NCBI GenBank assembly: GCA_033763395.1
Contig: JANRKQ010000138.1
Span: 1 to 64,000 of the forward strand
From: Xiheimicrobium sp033763395
GTDB lineage: Bacteria; Myxococcota; Myxococcia; Myxococcales; Myxococcaceae
Direction: 5' to 3'
Length of the DNA stretch: 64,000 bases
The notes beneath the pieces are model-generated. The model saw nothing but the letters and a program-made list of their open reading frames with translations, ran no database searches and was not told the DNA's origin. How positions within the stretch are numbered: the first letter of the stretch is position 1; each line of letters starts with the position of its first letter. Of this stretch, positions 27,110 through 35,455 are shown piece by piece. A program made the position numbers and the translations under genes.

Positions 27110-27937
27110 TCACAGGGTGATGTGTTTGCCTTCGCGCGCCGGCTCGGCGAGCGGGAAGACGTGCCGGGCGGCCTCGGCCATCTCTTCGACCTGATCGTCC
27201 GAGTGCGCCGGGTCGTGGTGGAAGAGGAAGAGGCGCTGCGCGTCGGTGGCCCTGGCGATGCGCGCTGCCTCGATCATCGTCGAGTGGCCCCAGCCCTTCC
27301 TCGGCAGACCGGCCCGCCCTTCGTACTCATCGGGTGTGTACTGCGCGTCGAGCACCAGCGCGTCGACGCCTTCGATGACGCGGCCCAGCCGGCCATCGAG
27401 CCCCTCGAGGGTCAGCTCGACGTCCGTGCAGTAGGCGAAGCGCCGTCCGTCGGCCTCGATGTGGTACCCGATGCAGCCCTGGGGGTGCGGCAGCTCGACG
27501 GGCGTGATGCGGAACGGGCCCGTCTCGATCACCTCACCGGGCCGCGCCGACCGGAAGTCGAGCGAGGCGCGCATGGCCGAGAGCGGGACGGGGAAGTTGG
27601 GCGGCTCCATCTGCCGGGCGAGCACCGATCGGAGCTGCTGCTCGCCGTTGATGCCTGGCCCATAGAGCACGAACTGCGAGCTCGGCAGGTACGCCGGGGT
27701 GAAGAACGGGAAGCCCTGCACATGATCCCAGTGCAGGTGTGAGAAGAGCATCGTGGCGGCGATCGGTTGCTTCGGCATGAGGGTCTCGCCGAGCTGCCGC
27801 AGCCCCGTGCCGGCGTCGAGGATCAGCCGGTGCCCCTGGCTCTCGACCTCGAGGCACGAGGTGTTGCCGCCGATGCGGGCGACGTGTGAACCCGACGACG
27901 CCACGCTGCCACGAACACCCCAGAATCGGACTTCCAT
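27110..27937 (-). CDS. MBL-fold metallo-hydrolase
   Basis: The 275-residue protein starts at ATG 27937 with an AAGGGAG ribosome site. It begins MEVRFWGVRGSVASSG and contains GGNTSCLEV, DAGTG, the metal-binding HLHWDH near 83 and a later HHDPAHSDD. It belongs to the GVRGS subgroup of the beta-lactamase fold, related to PhnP/RNase Z-like phosphodiesterases and common in deltaproteobacterial relatives. A phosphodiesterase-type hydrolase of unknown substrate is the safest call. It is immediately upstream of the GAF activator on the same strand, so the two may sense and modify the same small molecule. Confidence 0.9.
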   Translation of the reverse strand: MEVRFWGVRGSVASSGSHVARIGGNTSCLEVESQGHRLILDAGTGLRQLGETLMPKQPIAATMLFSHLHWDHVQGFPFFTPAYLPSSQFVLYGPGINGEQQLRSVLARQMEPPNFPVPLSAMRASLDFRSARPGEVIETGPFRITPVELPHPQGCIGYHIEADGRRFAYCTDVELTLEGLDGRLGRVIEGVDALVLDAQYTPDEYEGRAGLPRKGWGHSTMIEAARIARATDAQRLFLFHHDPAHSDDQVEEMAEAARHVFPLAEPAREGKHITL

Positions 27938-28082
27938 CGATGGGCTCCCTTGCGACCGCGACGAGAATGCCGCGCGTGAGGGAGGGCTGAGCACGCGCAG
28001 TGCCAGTGCCGAAGCCCGTGGAACCTCGACCTTCGACGCTGGTGCTGCACCGGTTCGGCGCGCTGGGGTGAGCCGGCTCTGC

Positions 28083-30074
28083 TCAGCGGCGGCGGCGAAC
28101 GAGCACCAGCGCCGCGACGATGAGCCAGCCCCCCGGTGCCGCGGCGCAGCCGGTCTTCGGCGCCGGAGACTCGGCGACGACGATCGGCTCGACGAAGATC
28201 GGCTGGGGTGTGCAGACGCTGACGTCGTTCTGCGCGCGCGCGCAGTAGTCGGTCGCATCACATTGCGTGTCGAGCACGCAGGTCTCCCGACATGTCGTTG
28301 GTTGCCCCGCCAGCCCGGTGCACGCCGTTCCGCCGAGGCAGCGGGTGAGGCCGATGGTGCAGGGTGCGCCTTCGCTCGCTTCGGGCGGCTTCGGTTCGCA
28401 GACGCGCAGGCCCGCGGCTCCATCGACGCACTCGCGGTCAGCCGGGCATTGCGCCGAGGTCGTGCACGTGGCGCGGCACGTGGTGGGCCCGGCCGTCGTT
28501 CCCGCGCACGCAGTGCCGTTCTCACAGCGGGTGAGGCCCGGCGTGCAGGGAGCGCCCGCGGCGACGGGCGGCACCCGCATCACGCAGATCCGAACGGAGC
28601 CCGAGCCCATGACGCACTCATCGGTGGCGGCGCACTGCGCGTCGCTCGTGCAGGTGGCGCGGCACGTCGTGGGCCCGCCGGGCAGCCCGGTGCACGTGGT
28701 CCCGCCGAGGCAGCGCGTCACCGACGGCATGCAGGCCTCGCCCGGCATCGCCTCGGGCGGCTTCCGCTCGCAGATTCGCACGGCGTTCTGACCCGTGACG
28801 CACTCGTCGGTGCTGGGGCAGTTCGCGTCGCTCGTGCAGGTGGCGCGGCAGGTGGTGGCCCCGCCCGGCGCGCCCGAGCAGGTGCCCGAGGTGCAGAAGG
28901 TTCCGCCGATGGTGCAGGCCTCTCCGAGAGCGGCCGTTGGGAGCTGCGGCTGAAGGCAGACGGTGCCGGCGCAGGTCGTCCCCGTGGTGCACGTCGCCGA
29001 GCACGGCCGTGTGCAGTAGCGCTGCAGGCGCTGCGGGTCGGTCGCGCAGGTTCGGTACTGGCACTGGCTGTCCATGGTGCAGGCGGCGAGCTCGCTCGTG
29101 CAGTCGGGATCGGGCCGGGGGCAGCTCGCCGTCGCGCACACACCATTCGCCACGCAGTCGGTCGGGCAGTCGGGATCGCTCAGGAGGTTGGGGCACTGCC
29201 CGTTGCACATGCCGTCGGCCAGGCACACGCAGTCTGGGTCGGGCGACGCGCAGCCGCTCGCGCACAGGCCGTCTTCCACACAGCTCGCGCCGCCCGTGTC
29301 CATCAGGAACTGGCGAATGAACGGACCGAACTGATCGACCCGAGCGTCGAGGCCGTCCATGCAGTTGCCCCCGGGCTGCGTCCACGAGTGCACGCCCACC
29401 ACCCGACGAATGCCGTCGCGATCGACGAGGAACGAGGGCCCGCCCGAGTCGCCGTTGCAGATGCCGGCGGTGCTCATGTTGCCGAGCTGAACGTGCTGGG
29501 TGGTGAGGCCTCTCAGCGGGAGCGACACGAAGCGCCGGGTGCCGACGCCGGTGCCGCCCATGCTCGTCATGCCGTAGCCGACGACCTCCATCGGCCGGTT
29601 GACGTCAGCGGCGACCAGCGTTCGGCGGCCATACGGCGAAGGCCTGACCGTTGAGAGCGGAGCCGGGAGCTGGACGGCGCCCACGTCGTTGTTCATCGGT
29701 GAACCACTCGACCACGACGGGTGCCGACGCCACGACGCCGCTGCGACCCACAGCGGTGAGGTCGTCGGAGGCGCGACGTCGAAGTTGTGGAACGTCACCG
29801 CCGTCAGCGTGTACCCGGGAGGCCCACCACGCTCGTTGAGGCAGTGGGCGGCGGTGAGCACGACGGTGGGGGTGATGAGGGTGCCGCTGCAGGCAAAGCC
29901 CTGGGTCATTCCGGCGTCGTTGCTGAACACCGCGCGCAGCATCACGACGTCTGGGTAGCCGCCATCGTCGGGCTGCCCGCCGACGATCGGGTCCTGTCGG
30001 GTCCCGACTGGAGGGCTGTCGACCACGCCGCACGCACCACAAAGCACCGCGACGGCTGCGACGACGAGGCGCAT
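28083..30074 (-). CDS. Secreted trypsin-like serine protease with Cys-rich repeats and MYXO-CTERM-like tail
   Basis: The protein has 663 residues. A signal sequence with possible lipobox (CGAC) precedes a trypsin (S1) domain at about 29-255: IVGGQPDDGGYP, His in TAAHC, Asp in MNNDVGAVQL and Ser in CNGDSGGPSF, so the triad is complete. About 350 residues of Cys-rich modules follow, including repeated CRATCTSDAxC and CxGxxCTG units. The C-terminal end is TGCAAAPGGWLIVAALVLVRRRR: a Cys-containing segment, hydrophobic helix and Arg cluster, the MYXO-CTERM pattern that marks proteins for processing and surface anchoring in myxobacteria. It is a likely extracellular or surface protease. Confidence 0.92.
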   Translation of the reverse strand: MRLVVAAVAVLCGACGVVDSPPVGTRQDPIVGGQPDDGGYPDVVMLRAVFSNDAGMTQGFACSGTLITPTVVLTAAHCLNERGGPPGYTLTAVTFHNFDVAPPTTSPLWVAAASWRRHPSWSSGSPMNNDVGAVQLPAPLSTVRPSPYGRRTLVAADVNRPMEVVGYGMTSMGGTGVGTRRFVSLPLRGLTTQHVQLGNMSTAGICNGDSGGPSFLVDRDGIRRVVGVHSWTQPGGNCMDGLDARVDQFGPFIRQFLMDTGGASCVEDGLCASGCASPDPDCVCLADGMCNGQCPNLLSDPDCPTDCVANGVCATASCPRPDPDCTSELAACTMDSQCQYRTCATDPQRLQRYCTRPCSATCTTGTTCAGTVCLQPQLPTAALGEACTIGGTFCTSGTCSGAPGGATTCRATCTSDANCPSTDECVTGQNAVRICERKPPEAMPGEACMPSVTRCLGGTTCTGLPGGPTTCRATCTSDAQCAATDECVMGSGSVRICVMRVPPVAAGAPCTPGLTRCENGTACAGTTAGPTTCRATCTTSAQCPADRECVDGAAGLRVCEPKPPEASEGAPCTIGLTRCLGGTACTGLAGQPTTCRETCVLDTQCDATDYCARAQNDVSVCTPQPIFVEPIVVAESPAPKTGCAAAPGGWLIVAALVLVRRRR

Positions 30075-30160
30075 GGGCTCCCTTTGGTTGGAACGTCACG
30101 ATTCTACGGATCGAGCGGCCGCGATTTCCATGTGGGTTCTGGTCCGATGCGGCGTCGAGC

Positions 30161-31171
30161 CTATTCCTTCCAGAGCATCTTCCATGGGTGCTTACGGAGG
30201 TCGGCCAGCAGCGACTTGAGATCGTCGTAGACCTGTTTGTCCTTCGCGAGGGCGCCGAGCGTGCCGTCTCCGGCCTCGAGCTTCTTCATGAGCGTGTCGG
30301 CCCGCGTGGCGAGCGCGTCGACCTTCTCGCCAGCCTGCTGGTACTTCACCAGCATCGCCTTGAGGCGCTGACCGTCTTCTTCGGTGAACTGCCCCGACAC
30401 GGCCGCGAGCCCACCCAGCGCCGTCGACGCCTTCTTCGACAGGTCGGGCAGGTCGGTGCGGGCCACGCGCGCGGCCGCGGCGGCGTCGTCGAGCATCACG
30501 GTGGTGCGCCCGCCCGGCTCGAGCTCCTTGCGCGCGATGGCGGCGAGCACCCGCAGGTCCTTCGCGGCGACCGAGAGCTCCTGTGCCAGATCGTGAATCT
30601 GCGTGCGGTTCTCGGTCAGCACGCCGTCGACGGTGGTGGTGAGGCCGCCGAAGCCGTTGACGAGCTTCGACACCGCCTCGGGGTCGCTCTCGAGCACCTT
30701 CGAGGCCGAGTCGAGGAACTTCGCGAGCCGGTTCGAGACGATGTCGATGCGGGGCGCGTCGACGCCACGAATGGGGGCCGTGGCGAGGTGCACCTGGGCA
30801 TCGCTGCCGGGCCAGATCTCGAGGTACGGCTCGCCGAGGGGGCCCTGGCTCGAGACGGTGATGGCGCAGTCGGTGCGCAGCGCCTTCTCGGTGGCCTCCG
30901 AGATGCTGACCGTCATGCGCACGGGCATGGGGTCGCCCCGGCTGTCGCGGCGATCGGCGAGCAGCTCGACCGCGTCGACGCGCCCCACCACCACGCCGCC
31001 CAGCTTCACCGGCGCGCCCTTCACCACGTTGCCGGTGTGCGAGAAGTCGACCACCACCGTGCGCCCGCTCGAGAAGGACAGCTCGCCCATCGCGTAGAGG
31101 AGGCCGAGGGTGCCCACCACCGCGGCCAGCATCAGCGCGCCCACCTTCAGCTCGAGACGAGACTCGTCCAT
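30161..31171 (-). CDS. mlaD: MCE-domain (MlaD-like) substrate-binding protein
   Basis: This 336-residue protein has an N-terminal membrane helix at about 11-30. A single MCE domain spans about 36-150 (FSHTGNVVKGAPVKLGGVVV, then SSQGPLGEPYLEIWPGS). About 170 residues of predominantly helical, coiled sequence run to the end (LAKDKQVYDDLKSLLADLRK). MCE proteins form hexameric rings that carry lipids between inner and outer membranes. Long helical C-termini, as in PqiB and mycobacterial Mce, can form a periplasm-spanning tube. It is the last gene of a five-gene operon with two ATPases and two MlaE-type permeases; no MlaA, MlaB or MlaC gene is adjacent. Direction of transport is unknown. Confidence 0.93.
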   Translation of the reverse strand: MDESRLELKVGALMLAAVVGTLGLLYAMGELSFSSGRTVVVDFSHTGNVVKGAPVKLGGVVVGRVDAVELLADRRDSRGDPMPVRMTVSISEATEKALRTDCAITVSSQGPLGEPYLEIWPGSDAQVHLATAPIRGVDAPRIDIVSNRLAKFLDSASKVLESDPEAVSKLVNGFGGLTTTVDGVLTENRTQIHDLAQELSVAAKDLRVLAAIARKELEPGGRTTVMLDDAAAAARVARTDLPDLSKKASTALGGLAAVSGQFTEEDGQRLKAMLVKYQQAGEKVDALATRADTLMKKLEAGDGTLGALAKDKQVYDDLKSLLADLRKHPWKMLWKE

Positions 31172-31185
31172 ACGGGTCCTTTCGA

Positions 31186-31863
31186 TTACCCCGCTTGGGC
31201 CAGAAAGCCCGCTTTTGGCCCCTGGTAGCCCACGACGCCCTGACGCACCTCGACCACCCGGTCGGCCAGGCGCGAGAGCGCTCCGTAGTCGTGGGACACG
31301 ACGAGCGCTCCCAGGCCCGCGGCGCGCACCGCTTCGAGCGCTTCGTTCACCTGGCCTGCCGCCACCGAGTCGAGGCCGGTGGTGGGCTCGTCGAGCAGCA
31401 GGCACGTCGGCTCGAGCACCAGCGCCCGCGCGATGGCCGCACGTTTGCGGATGCCGGGACCCACCTGGGGCGGGTACCGATCTCGCAGCGCCGACAAGCC
31501 CATGCGCTCGATGGCGCGCTCGACCCGCCCACCGTCCGCCGCGCCTTTCGTCGCCAGCGCCACGTTCGCCTCGAGCGTGAGCCAGTCGAGGAGCGCCGGG
31601 CCCTGCACGAGGTAGGGCACCTTCGCGCGCACGTCGACGAGGCGGCGCTCGGGCAGCGTGTCGATGCGCTCTCCCAGGAGCGTCACGGCGCCTGCGTCGG
31701 GCTTGAGCAGGCCCACCGCGAGCCGGCACAGCACGGATTTCCCCGAGCCGGAGCGGCCCACGATGAAGGTCAGGCCCTCGAGCGGAATCGAGACCGACAG
31801 TCCGTCGAGCACCGTCACCTCGCCGAAGCGCTTCACGATGCCGTCGAGGACGAGCGCGTTCAC
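31186..31863 (-). CDS. mlaF: MlaF-type ABC ATPase with degenerate signature motif
   Basis: This 225-residue ATPase has a good Walker A (GRSGSGKS), a Q-loop Gln (YLVQGPALLDW), Walker B with catalytic Glu (LLLDEPTTGLDS) and H-loop His (VVSHDYG). The ABC signature, expected as LSGG, reads VGPGI in the stretch YPPQVGPGIRKRAAIARAL. It should therefore hydrolyse ATP only when paired with another subunit's signature. The other ATPase of this operon has exactly that, plus defects where this one is intact. It sits 6 bases downstream of the second permease gene and 14 upstream of the MCE gene. Confidence 0.93.
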   Translation of the reverse strand: MNALVLDGIVKRFGEVTVLDGLSVSIPLEGLTFIVGRSGSGKSVLCRLAVGLLKPDAGAVTLLGERIDTLPERRLVDVRAKVPYLVQGPALLDWLTLEANVALATKGAADGGRVERAIERMGLSALRDRYPPQVGPGIRKRAAIARALVLEPTCLLLDEPTTGLDSVAAGQVNEALEAVRAAGLGALVVSHDYGALSRLADRVVEVRQGVVGYQGPKAGFLAQAG

Positions 31864-31869
31864 GGCGAC

Positions 31870-32616
31870 TCACACCCCGATGAGGAGGAAGGCGGCGGCC
31901 ACCACGAAGTCGATGAGGAGGCAGCCCATCGACGCGTCCACCACCGCCGACGTCACCGCCTCTCCGACGGCCGGAGCGCCGCCCTTCGCCTTGAGCCCCC
32001 GCGCCGCCGCCGCCAGCGGAATGAAGGCGCCGCACAACAGGGCCTTGACGAGCGCGCACACCAGGTCGGGCGGGTCGACGAAGCGCGCGTCGGTGAACGA
32101 GCCTCCGTCGGCGCCAAAGGCGAAGGTGACGACCAGGTTCGCCGAGATCGCCGAGGCCGCGGTGCCCACCGCCATCAGCGCCGGCAGGGCGATGAGCGAG
32201 GCCACCAGCCGCGGGCTCACCAGCTCCGACACGGGATCCGCCGCCGACAGCTCGAGCGCCTCGAGCTGCTCGTTCACCGACATGGCCGCCAGCTCAGCGC
32301 TCGTCGCCGCGCCGACGCGAGAGGCTGCCAGCACCGCCACCAACAGCGGCGCGAACTCGCGCAGCATCAGCTCGAAGTAGGCCGGCCCCACCACCGTGAT
32401 GTTGCCGGTGTACTTGCGCGCCTGGGCCCAGGCGATCGTCACCATCACCGCGCCGAAGAAGGACAGCCCCGCGACGATGAGGAGCGTGGACTTCGAGCCG
32501 ATCTCCACCAACTGCACCATGGTGGCGCGGCCATCGAGGCCGTTTCGCCGCAGCGCGGACACCGTGCGCGCGAACAACACCGCCGGCGCGCCGAAGATGC
32601 GCAGGAGCGCCGTCAA
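31870..32616 (-). CDS. mlaE: MlaE-type permease, second copy
   Basis: This 248-residue inner-membrane permease has the MlaE core REFAPLLVAVLAASRVGAAT followed by SAELAAMSVNEQLEALELS and five to six hydrophobic segments. I chose the TTG at 32616 as start: it overlaps the stop of the upstream permease (TTGA), so the genes are coupled. An ATG 60 bases upstream (32676) would give a weak Arg/His-rich extension. It is clearly different from its neighbour, so the transporter core is probably a heterodimer, not the MlaE homodimer of E. coli. Confidence 0.88.
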   Translation of the reverse strand: MTALLRIFGAPAVLFARTVSALRRNGLDGRATMVQLVEIGSKSTLLIVAGLSFFGAVMVTIAWAQARKYTGNITVVGPAYFELMLREFAPLLVAVLAASRVGAATSAELAAMSVNEQLEALELSAADPVSELVSPRLVASLIALPALMAVGTAASAISANLVVTFAFGADGGSFTDARFVDPPDLVCALVKALLCGAFIPLAAAARGLKAKGGAPAVGEAVTSAVVDASMGCLLIDFVVAAAFLLIGV

Positions 32617-33380
32617 GACAGCACCTTCGTGAGGAACGGGGTGAGCAGCAGGTCGAGCGAGAAGATGGCGGCGCACGAGAGCACCACCGCCGAGGCCGCC
32701 GCGCGCCCGACGCCGACCGCGCCTCCCTCCGCCCGCAGGCCAGCCACCGTCGAGACCAGCGCGATCGCCAGCCCGAAGGCGAGCGTCTTCACCAACCCGC
32801 CCAGCAGATCGCCCGGCCGCAGCATGTCGGTGAAGGACGAGAAGAACACGCGCAGCGGCAGCTCGAGTGAGAAGTAGCTGGCGATGGCCTCGAACACGAC
32901 GGCCACCAGGAAGGTGACGCTCCCCAGGGCGGTGATGGCGACGGCGCTGCCGACGACGCGCGGCGCAACCAGCAGGCGGAAGGGGTCGAGCGAGATGCCG
33001 CGCAGGCCCTCGAGCTGGCCGTTGATCGACAAGAGGGCGAGCTCGGCGGCGTTGCGGGCGCCGATGCGCGCCGCCATCACCAGGCCCAGCAGGAGCGGGC
33101 CGAACTCGCGCATCAGCGCGTAGCCCGCGGCCCAGCCCGTGTAGAGCCGCGCGCCGAACTTCACCGCGTACACGCCCGCCTGCAGCACCACGGTGGAGCC
33201 GATCAGCATCGCCGCCAGCAGCGCCAGCGGCAGCGACCGGTAGCCGAAGAGGACGATGCTGCGCAGCAGCTCGCGGCGATCGAGCGAGGGCAGGTGGAGG
33301 GCCGTGCGCGCCAGCACCAGGCCGAGCGCGCCGGTGAGCCGCGTGACCGCGAGCCCGAAGGCCCCGATGGAGCGGATCAC
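32613..33380 (-). CDS. mlaE: MlaE-type permease, first copy
   Basis: This 255-residue permease has the conserved MlaE core REFGPLLLGLVMAARIGARN, then AAELALLSINGQLEGLRGIS. In MlaE the last part usually reads EQ(L/I)DAL; here Gly-Gln replaces Glu-Gln, while the second permease keeps the acidic form. Several hydrophobic helices cover the rest. It starts at ATG 33380, overlapping the stop of the upstream ATPase gene by 4 bases (33377-33380). It likely pairs with the second permease, each contacting one of the two different ATPases. Confidence 0.92.
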   Translation of the reverse strand: MIRSIGAFGLAVTRLTGALGLVLARTALHLPSLDRRELLRSIVLFGYRSLPLALLAAMLIGSTVVLQAGVYAVKFGARLYTGWAAGYALMREFGPLLLGLVMAARIGARNAAELALLSINGQLEGLRGISLDPFRLLVAPRVVGSAVAITALGSVTFLVAVVFEAIASYFSLELPLRVFFSSFTDMLRPGDLLGGLVKTLAFGLAIALVSTVAGLRAEGGAVGVGRAAASAVVLSCAAIFSLDLLLTPFLTKVLS

Positions 33381-34066
33381 CCGAGCCCTCCGTCGTGCAC
33401 CAGGCGGCCAGCCTCGAAGCGCAGCACCCGCGGCAGGGGGAGGGCCGGGGTCGGGTCGGGCAGGGCGGCGATCAACGTGCAGCCGTGCGACACCTCGAGG
33501 AGCAGCTCGCCGATGCTGCGCTCGGTGGCGGGGTCGAGCCCGGCGAAGGGGTCGTCGGCCAGCAGCACCGAGGGCCGCGAGACGATCGCGCGCGCCACGC
33601 CGACCCGCTTCTTCATGCCGCCGGACAACGACTCGGGCCGTCGGGACGCCGCGGCCTCGAGGCCCACCCGAGCCAGCGCCTCCCGCGCGCTCTCCTCCGC
33701 CTCGGCCTTCGGCACCTGGCGCTTCACCAGCGGCAGCAGCACGTTGTCGAGCACCGTCATCGAGTCGAAGAGCGCGTCACTCTGGAACACCATGCCGAAG
33801 GCGGCCTGCCGGCTGCGGCGCCCGGTGGCGTCGAGCGCGGCCACGACGACGTCGTCCCACCGCACCGTCCCCGTCGTCGGGCGCTGGAGGCCCGCGAGAC
33901 ACTTGAGCCACGTCGTCTTCCCCGACGCGGCCTGGCCCGTCACCACCACCCGCGTCGCGGCGCCGACATCGACGGTGACGTCTTCGAGCGCGGTGACGGC
34001 TCCGAAACGAACGCCCAGGCCATCGGTGCGGAGGCGAACGGGCGGCTGACGACTCGAGGGCGACAC
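33377..34066 (-). CDS. mlaF: MlaF-type ABC ATPase with intact signature but altered Walker B and H-loop
   Basis: The ATPase is 229 residues from GTG 34066; longer in-frame starts would add a low-complexity Arg/Pro stretch. Walker A is GQAASGKTT, the Q-loop is FQSDALFDS and the signature is canonical (LSGGMKKRVGVARA). Walker B reads LLADDPFAGLDP, so Asp replaces the catalytic Glu. The H-loop position, normally VTHD, reads ALPDP, so the His is lost. On its own this subunit should bind ATP but hydrolyse it poorly. It complements the second ATPase, which keeps Glu and His but has lost LSGG. It is the first gene of the operon. Confidence 0.92.
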   Translation of the reverse strand: MSPSSRQPPVRLRTDGLGVRFGAVTALEDVTVDVGAATRVVVTGQAASGKTTWLKCLAGLQRPTTGTVRWDDVVVAALDATGRRSRQAAFGMVFQSDALFDSMTVLDNVLLPLVKRQVPKAEAEESAREALARVGLEAAASRRPESLSGGMKKRVGVARAIVSRPSVLLADDPFAGLDPATERSIGELLLEVSHGCTLIAALPDPTPALPLPRVLRFEAGRLVHDGGLG

Positions 34067-34158
34067 GGCGGCTGTCCACTGTACCCGTTCGAGGCGACCT
34101 GTCGCGTGCACGGCCAACCCGGGTTGACGCCGCGGGGGCCGTCGCACATGAGAGGCCC

Positions 34159-35397
34159 GTGCGGTGGCTCGTCCCCTGTCTCCTCCTCGTCCTCGGCGGC
34201 TGTCTGCCGACGATCGATCTCGAGCCGCCACCGCGCTGTGACGTCTTCGACGGCGGCCTCTCGACGCCCTCGGGCCGGGCCGTCTTCGTCGGGCGGGAAA
34301 CCATGGTGGTGGCCTCGCGGCGCGCGCCAACGTGCCCTCCAGCCGAGGGGGTGACCGCGCAGGTGCGCGTGACGGATCCCGCCCAGGCGCTCGTGCCGGC
34401 CGAGGTCGAGGGCCCCTTCGTGCGGGGGCAGTTCCACGGCGTCGAGGTGCGCTTCACCCCCACGGTGCCGGGCCCGTGGCGCGTCGACGCCGTCTTCGAG
34501 CCAGCGCTCGGCCGCGCGCTCAACGAGGTGTGGGCCGTCGAGGTGTTCGAGCCGACGATGCGCCGCGGAGCGATTCCAGAGGAGCAGCGCTGCGCCGCCG
34601 AGGGCCTCACCGCCCAGGGCACCATGGTGTGCCTGTCCTTCGAGGGGGCGCAGGTGTCGTTCTGGCGCGACGGCCAGCAGCTGCAGGCCGTGCCGGGGCT
34701 CGCCATCGACGTGCGCGGCGACAGCGTCTTCGTCGTCGGGCCGGGCCGGGTGGAGCGCTTCGTCGACTCTGGCGGCGCGTTCCTGCGCCGGGTTCCCGAC
34801 GTGGCGCTCACCTTCGACGCCTCATTGCTCCCGCTCGATGCGGTGGTGGCGCTCGACGAGGAGCGCCTCCTGGTCGCGTCCGGCGGGCGGGTGTTGACGT
34901 TCTCGGTGACGAGCGCTCCCTTCGCGCCACAGGCCGTCGTCACGCTGCCCCAGGGCCTCTGCATCGAAGCGCCGCGGCTGATCCCGGGAGGGGTGGCCGG
35001 GTTTCAGCTGGCCTGCACCTCGCGGCCCGGCGCCTCGCGCTTCTGCCGAACGTTCGATGCCCAGCCCGACGCGTGCTTCGAGGTCCGCGGCCGCCTGGTG
35101 GGCGCCGACGCCGAGGGGCTGTGGGTCAACGATGGGCAGACGATCGCCCGGGTGAGAAGCTCCAACCTGTCGAGGTCGCTCCAGCTTCCAGCCGGCTGGA
35201 CCGTGCTCGGCGTGCGACGCTGGGCCGGGTCGCTGCACCCGCTCGTCGTCGAGCCGACCGGCCGCGCCTTCCTCGTGCGAGAGGGAGCCGCCGGCGTGGT
35301 GCTGTCGGGCCTCGAGGGCACCGCCCAGCTCCTCGCTGCGCCACCCGGGCTGGTGCTGCTGAGCGCGTCGGACCAACGCCTCGCGTTCTCTCGCTGA
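34159..35397 (+). CDS. Lipoprotein of unknown function, probable beta-propeller
   Basis: The 412-residue product starts at GTG 34159 with a signal ending in lipobox LGGC (C15 by this start). The early part is Pro-rich and contains a beta-sandwich-like segment (VEVRFTPTVPGPWRVDAVFE). The C-terminal 250 residues form repeated beta-strand patterns such as VRGDSVFVVGPGRVERF and EERLLVASGGRVLTF, suggestive of a propeller. I recognise no family. It is divergent from the MCE operon, with about 90 bases between, and is followed by the PAS hybrid kinase on the same strand. It could sense envelope state for either, but that is speculation. Confidence 0.72.
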   Translation: MRWLVPCLLLVLGGCLPTIDLEPPPRCDVFDGGLSTPSGRAVFVGRETMVVASRRAPTCPPAEGVTAQVRVTDPAQALVPAEVEGPFVRGQFHGVEVRFTPTVPGPWRVDAVFEPALGRALNEVWAVEVFEPTMRRGAIPEEQRCAAEGLTAQGTMVCLSFEGAQVSFWRDGQQLQAVPGLAIDVRGDSVFVVGPGRVERFVDSGGAFLRRVPDVALTFDASLLPLDAVVALDEERLLVASGGRVLTFSVTSAPFAPQAVVTLPQGLCIEAPRLIPGGVAGFQLACTSRPGASRFCRTFDAQPDACFEVRGRLVGADAEGLWVNDGQTIARVRSSNLSRSLQLPAGWTVLGVRRWAGSLHPLVVEPTGRAFLVREGAAGVVLSGLEGTAQLLAAPPGLVLLSASDQRLAFSR

Positions 35398-35455
35398 CGC
35401 GTGTTGTGTCACCCGAACTGCCGTGGTTGTCTTGTCATGGGGAAGGGGGCTTGTT

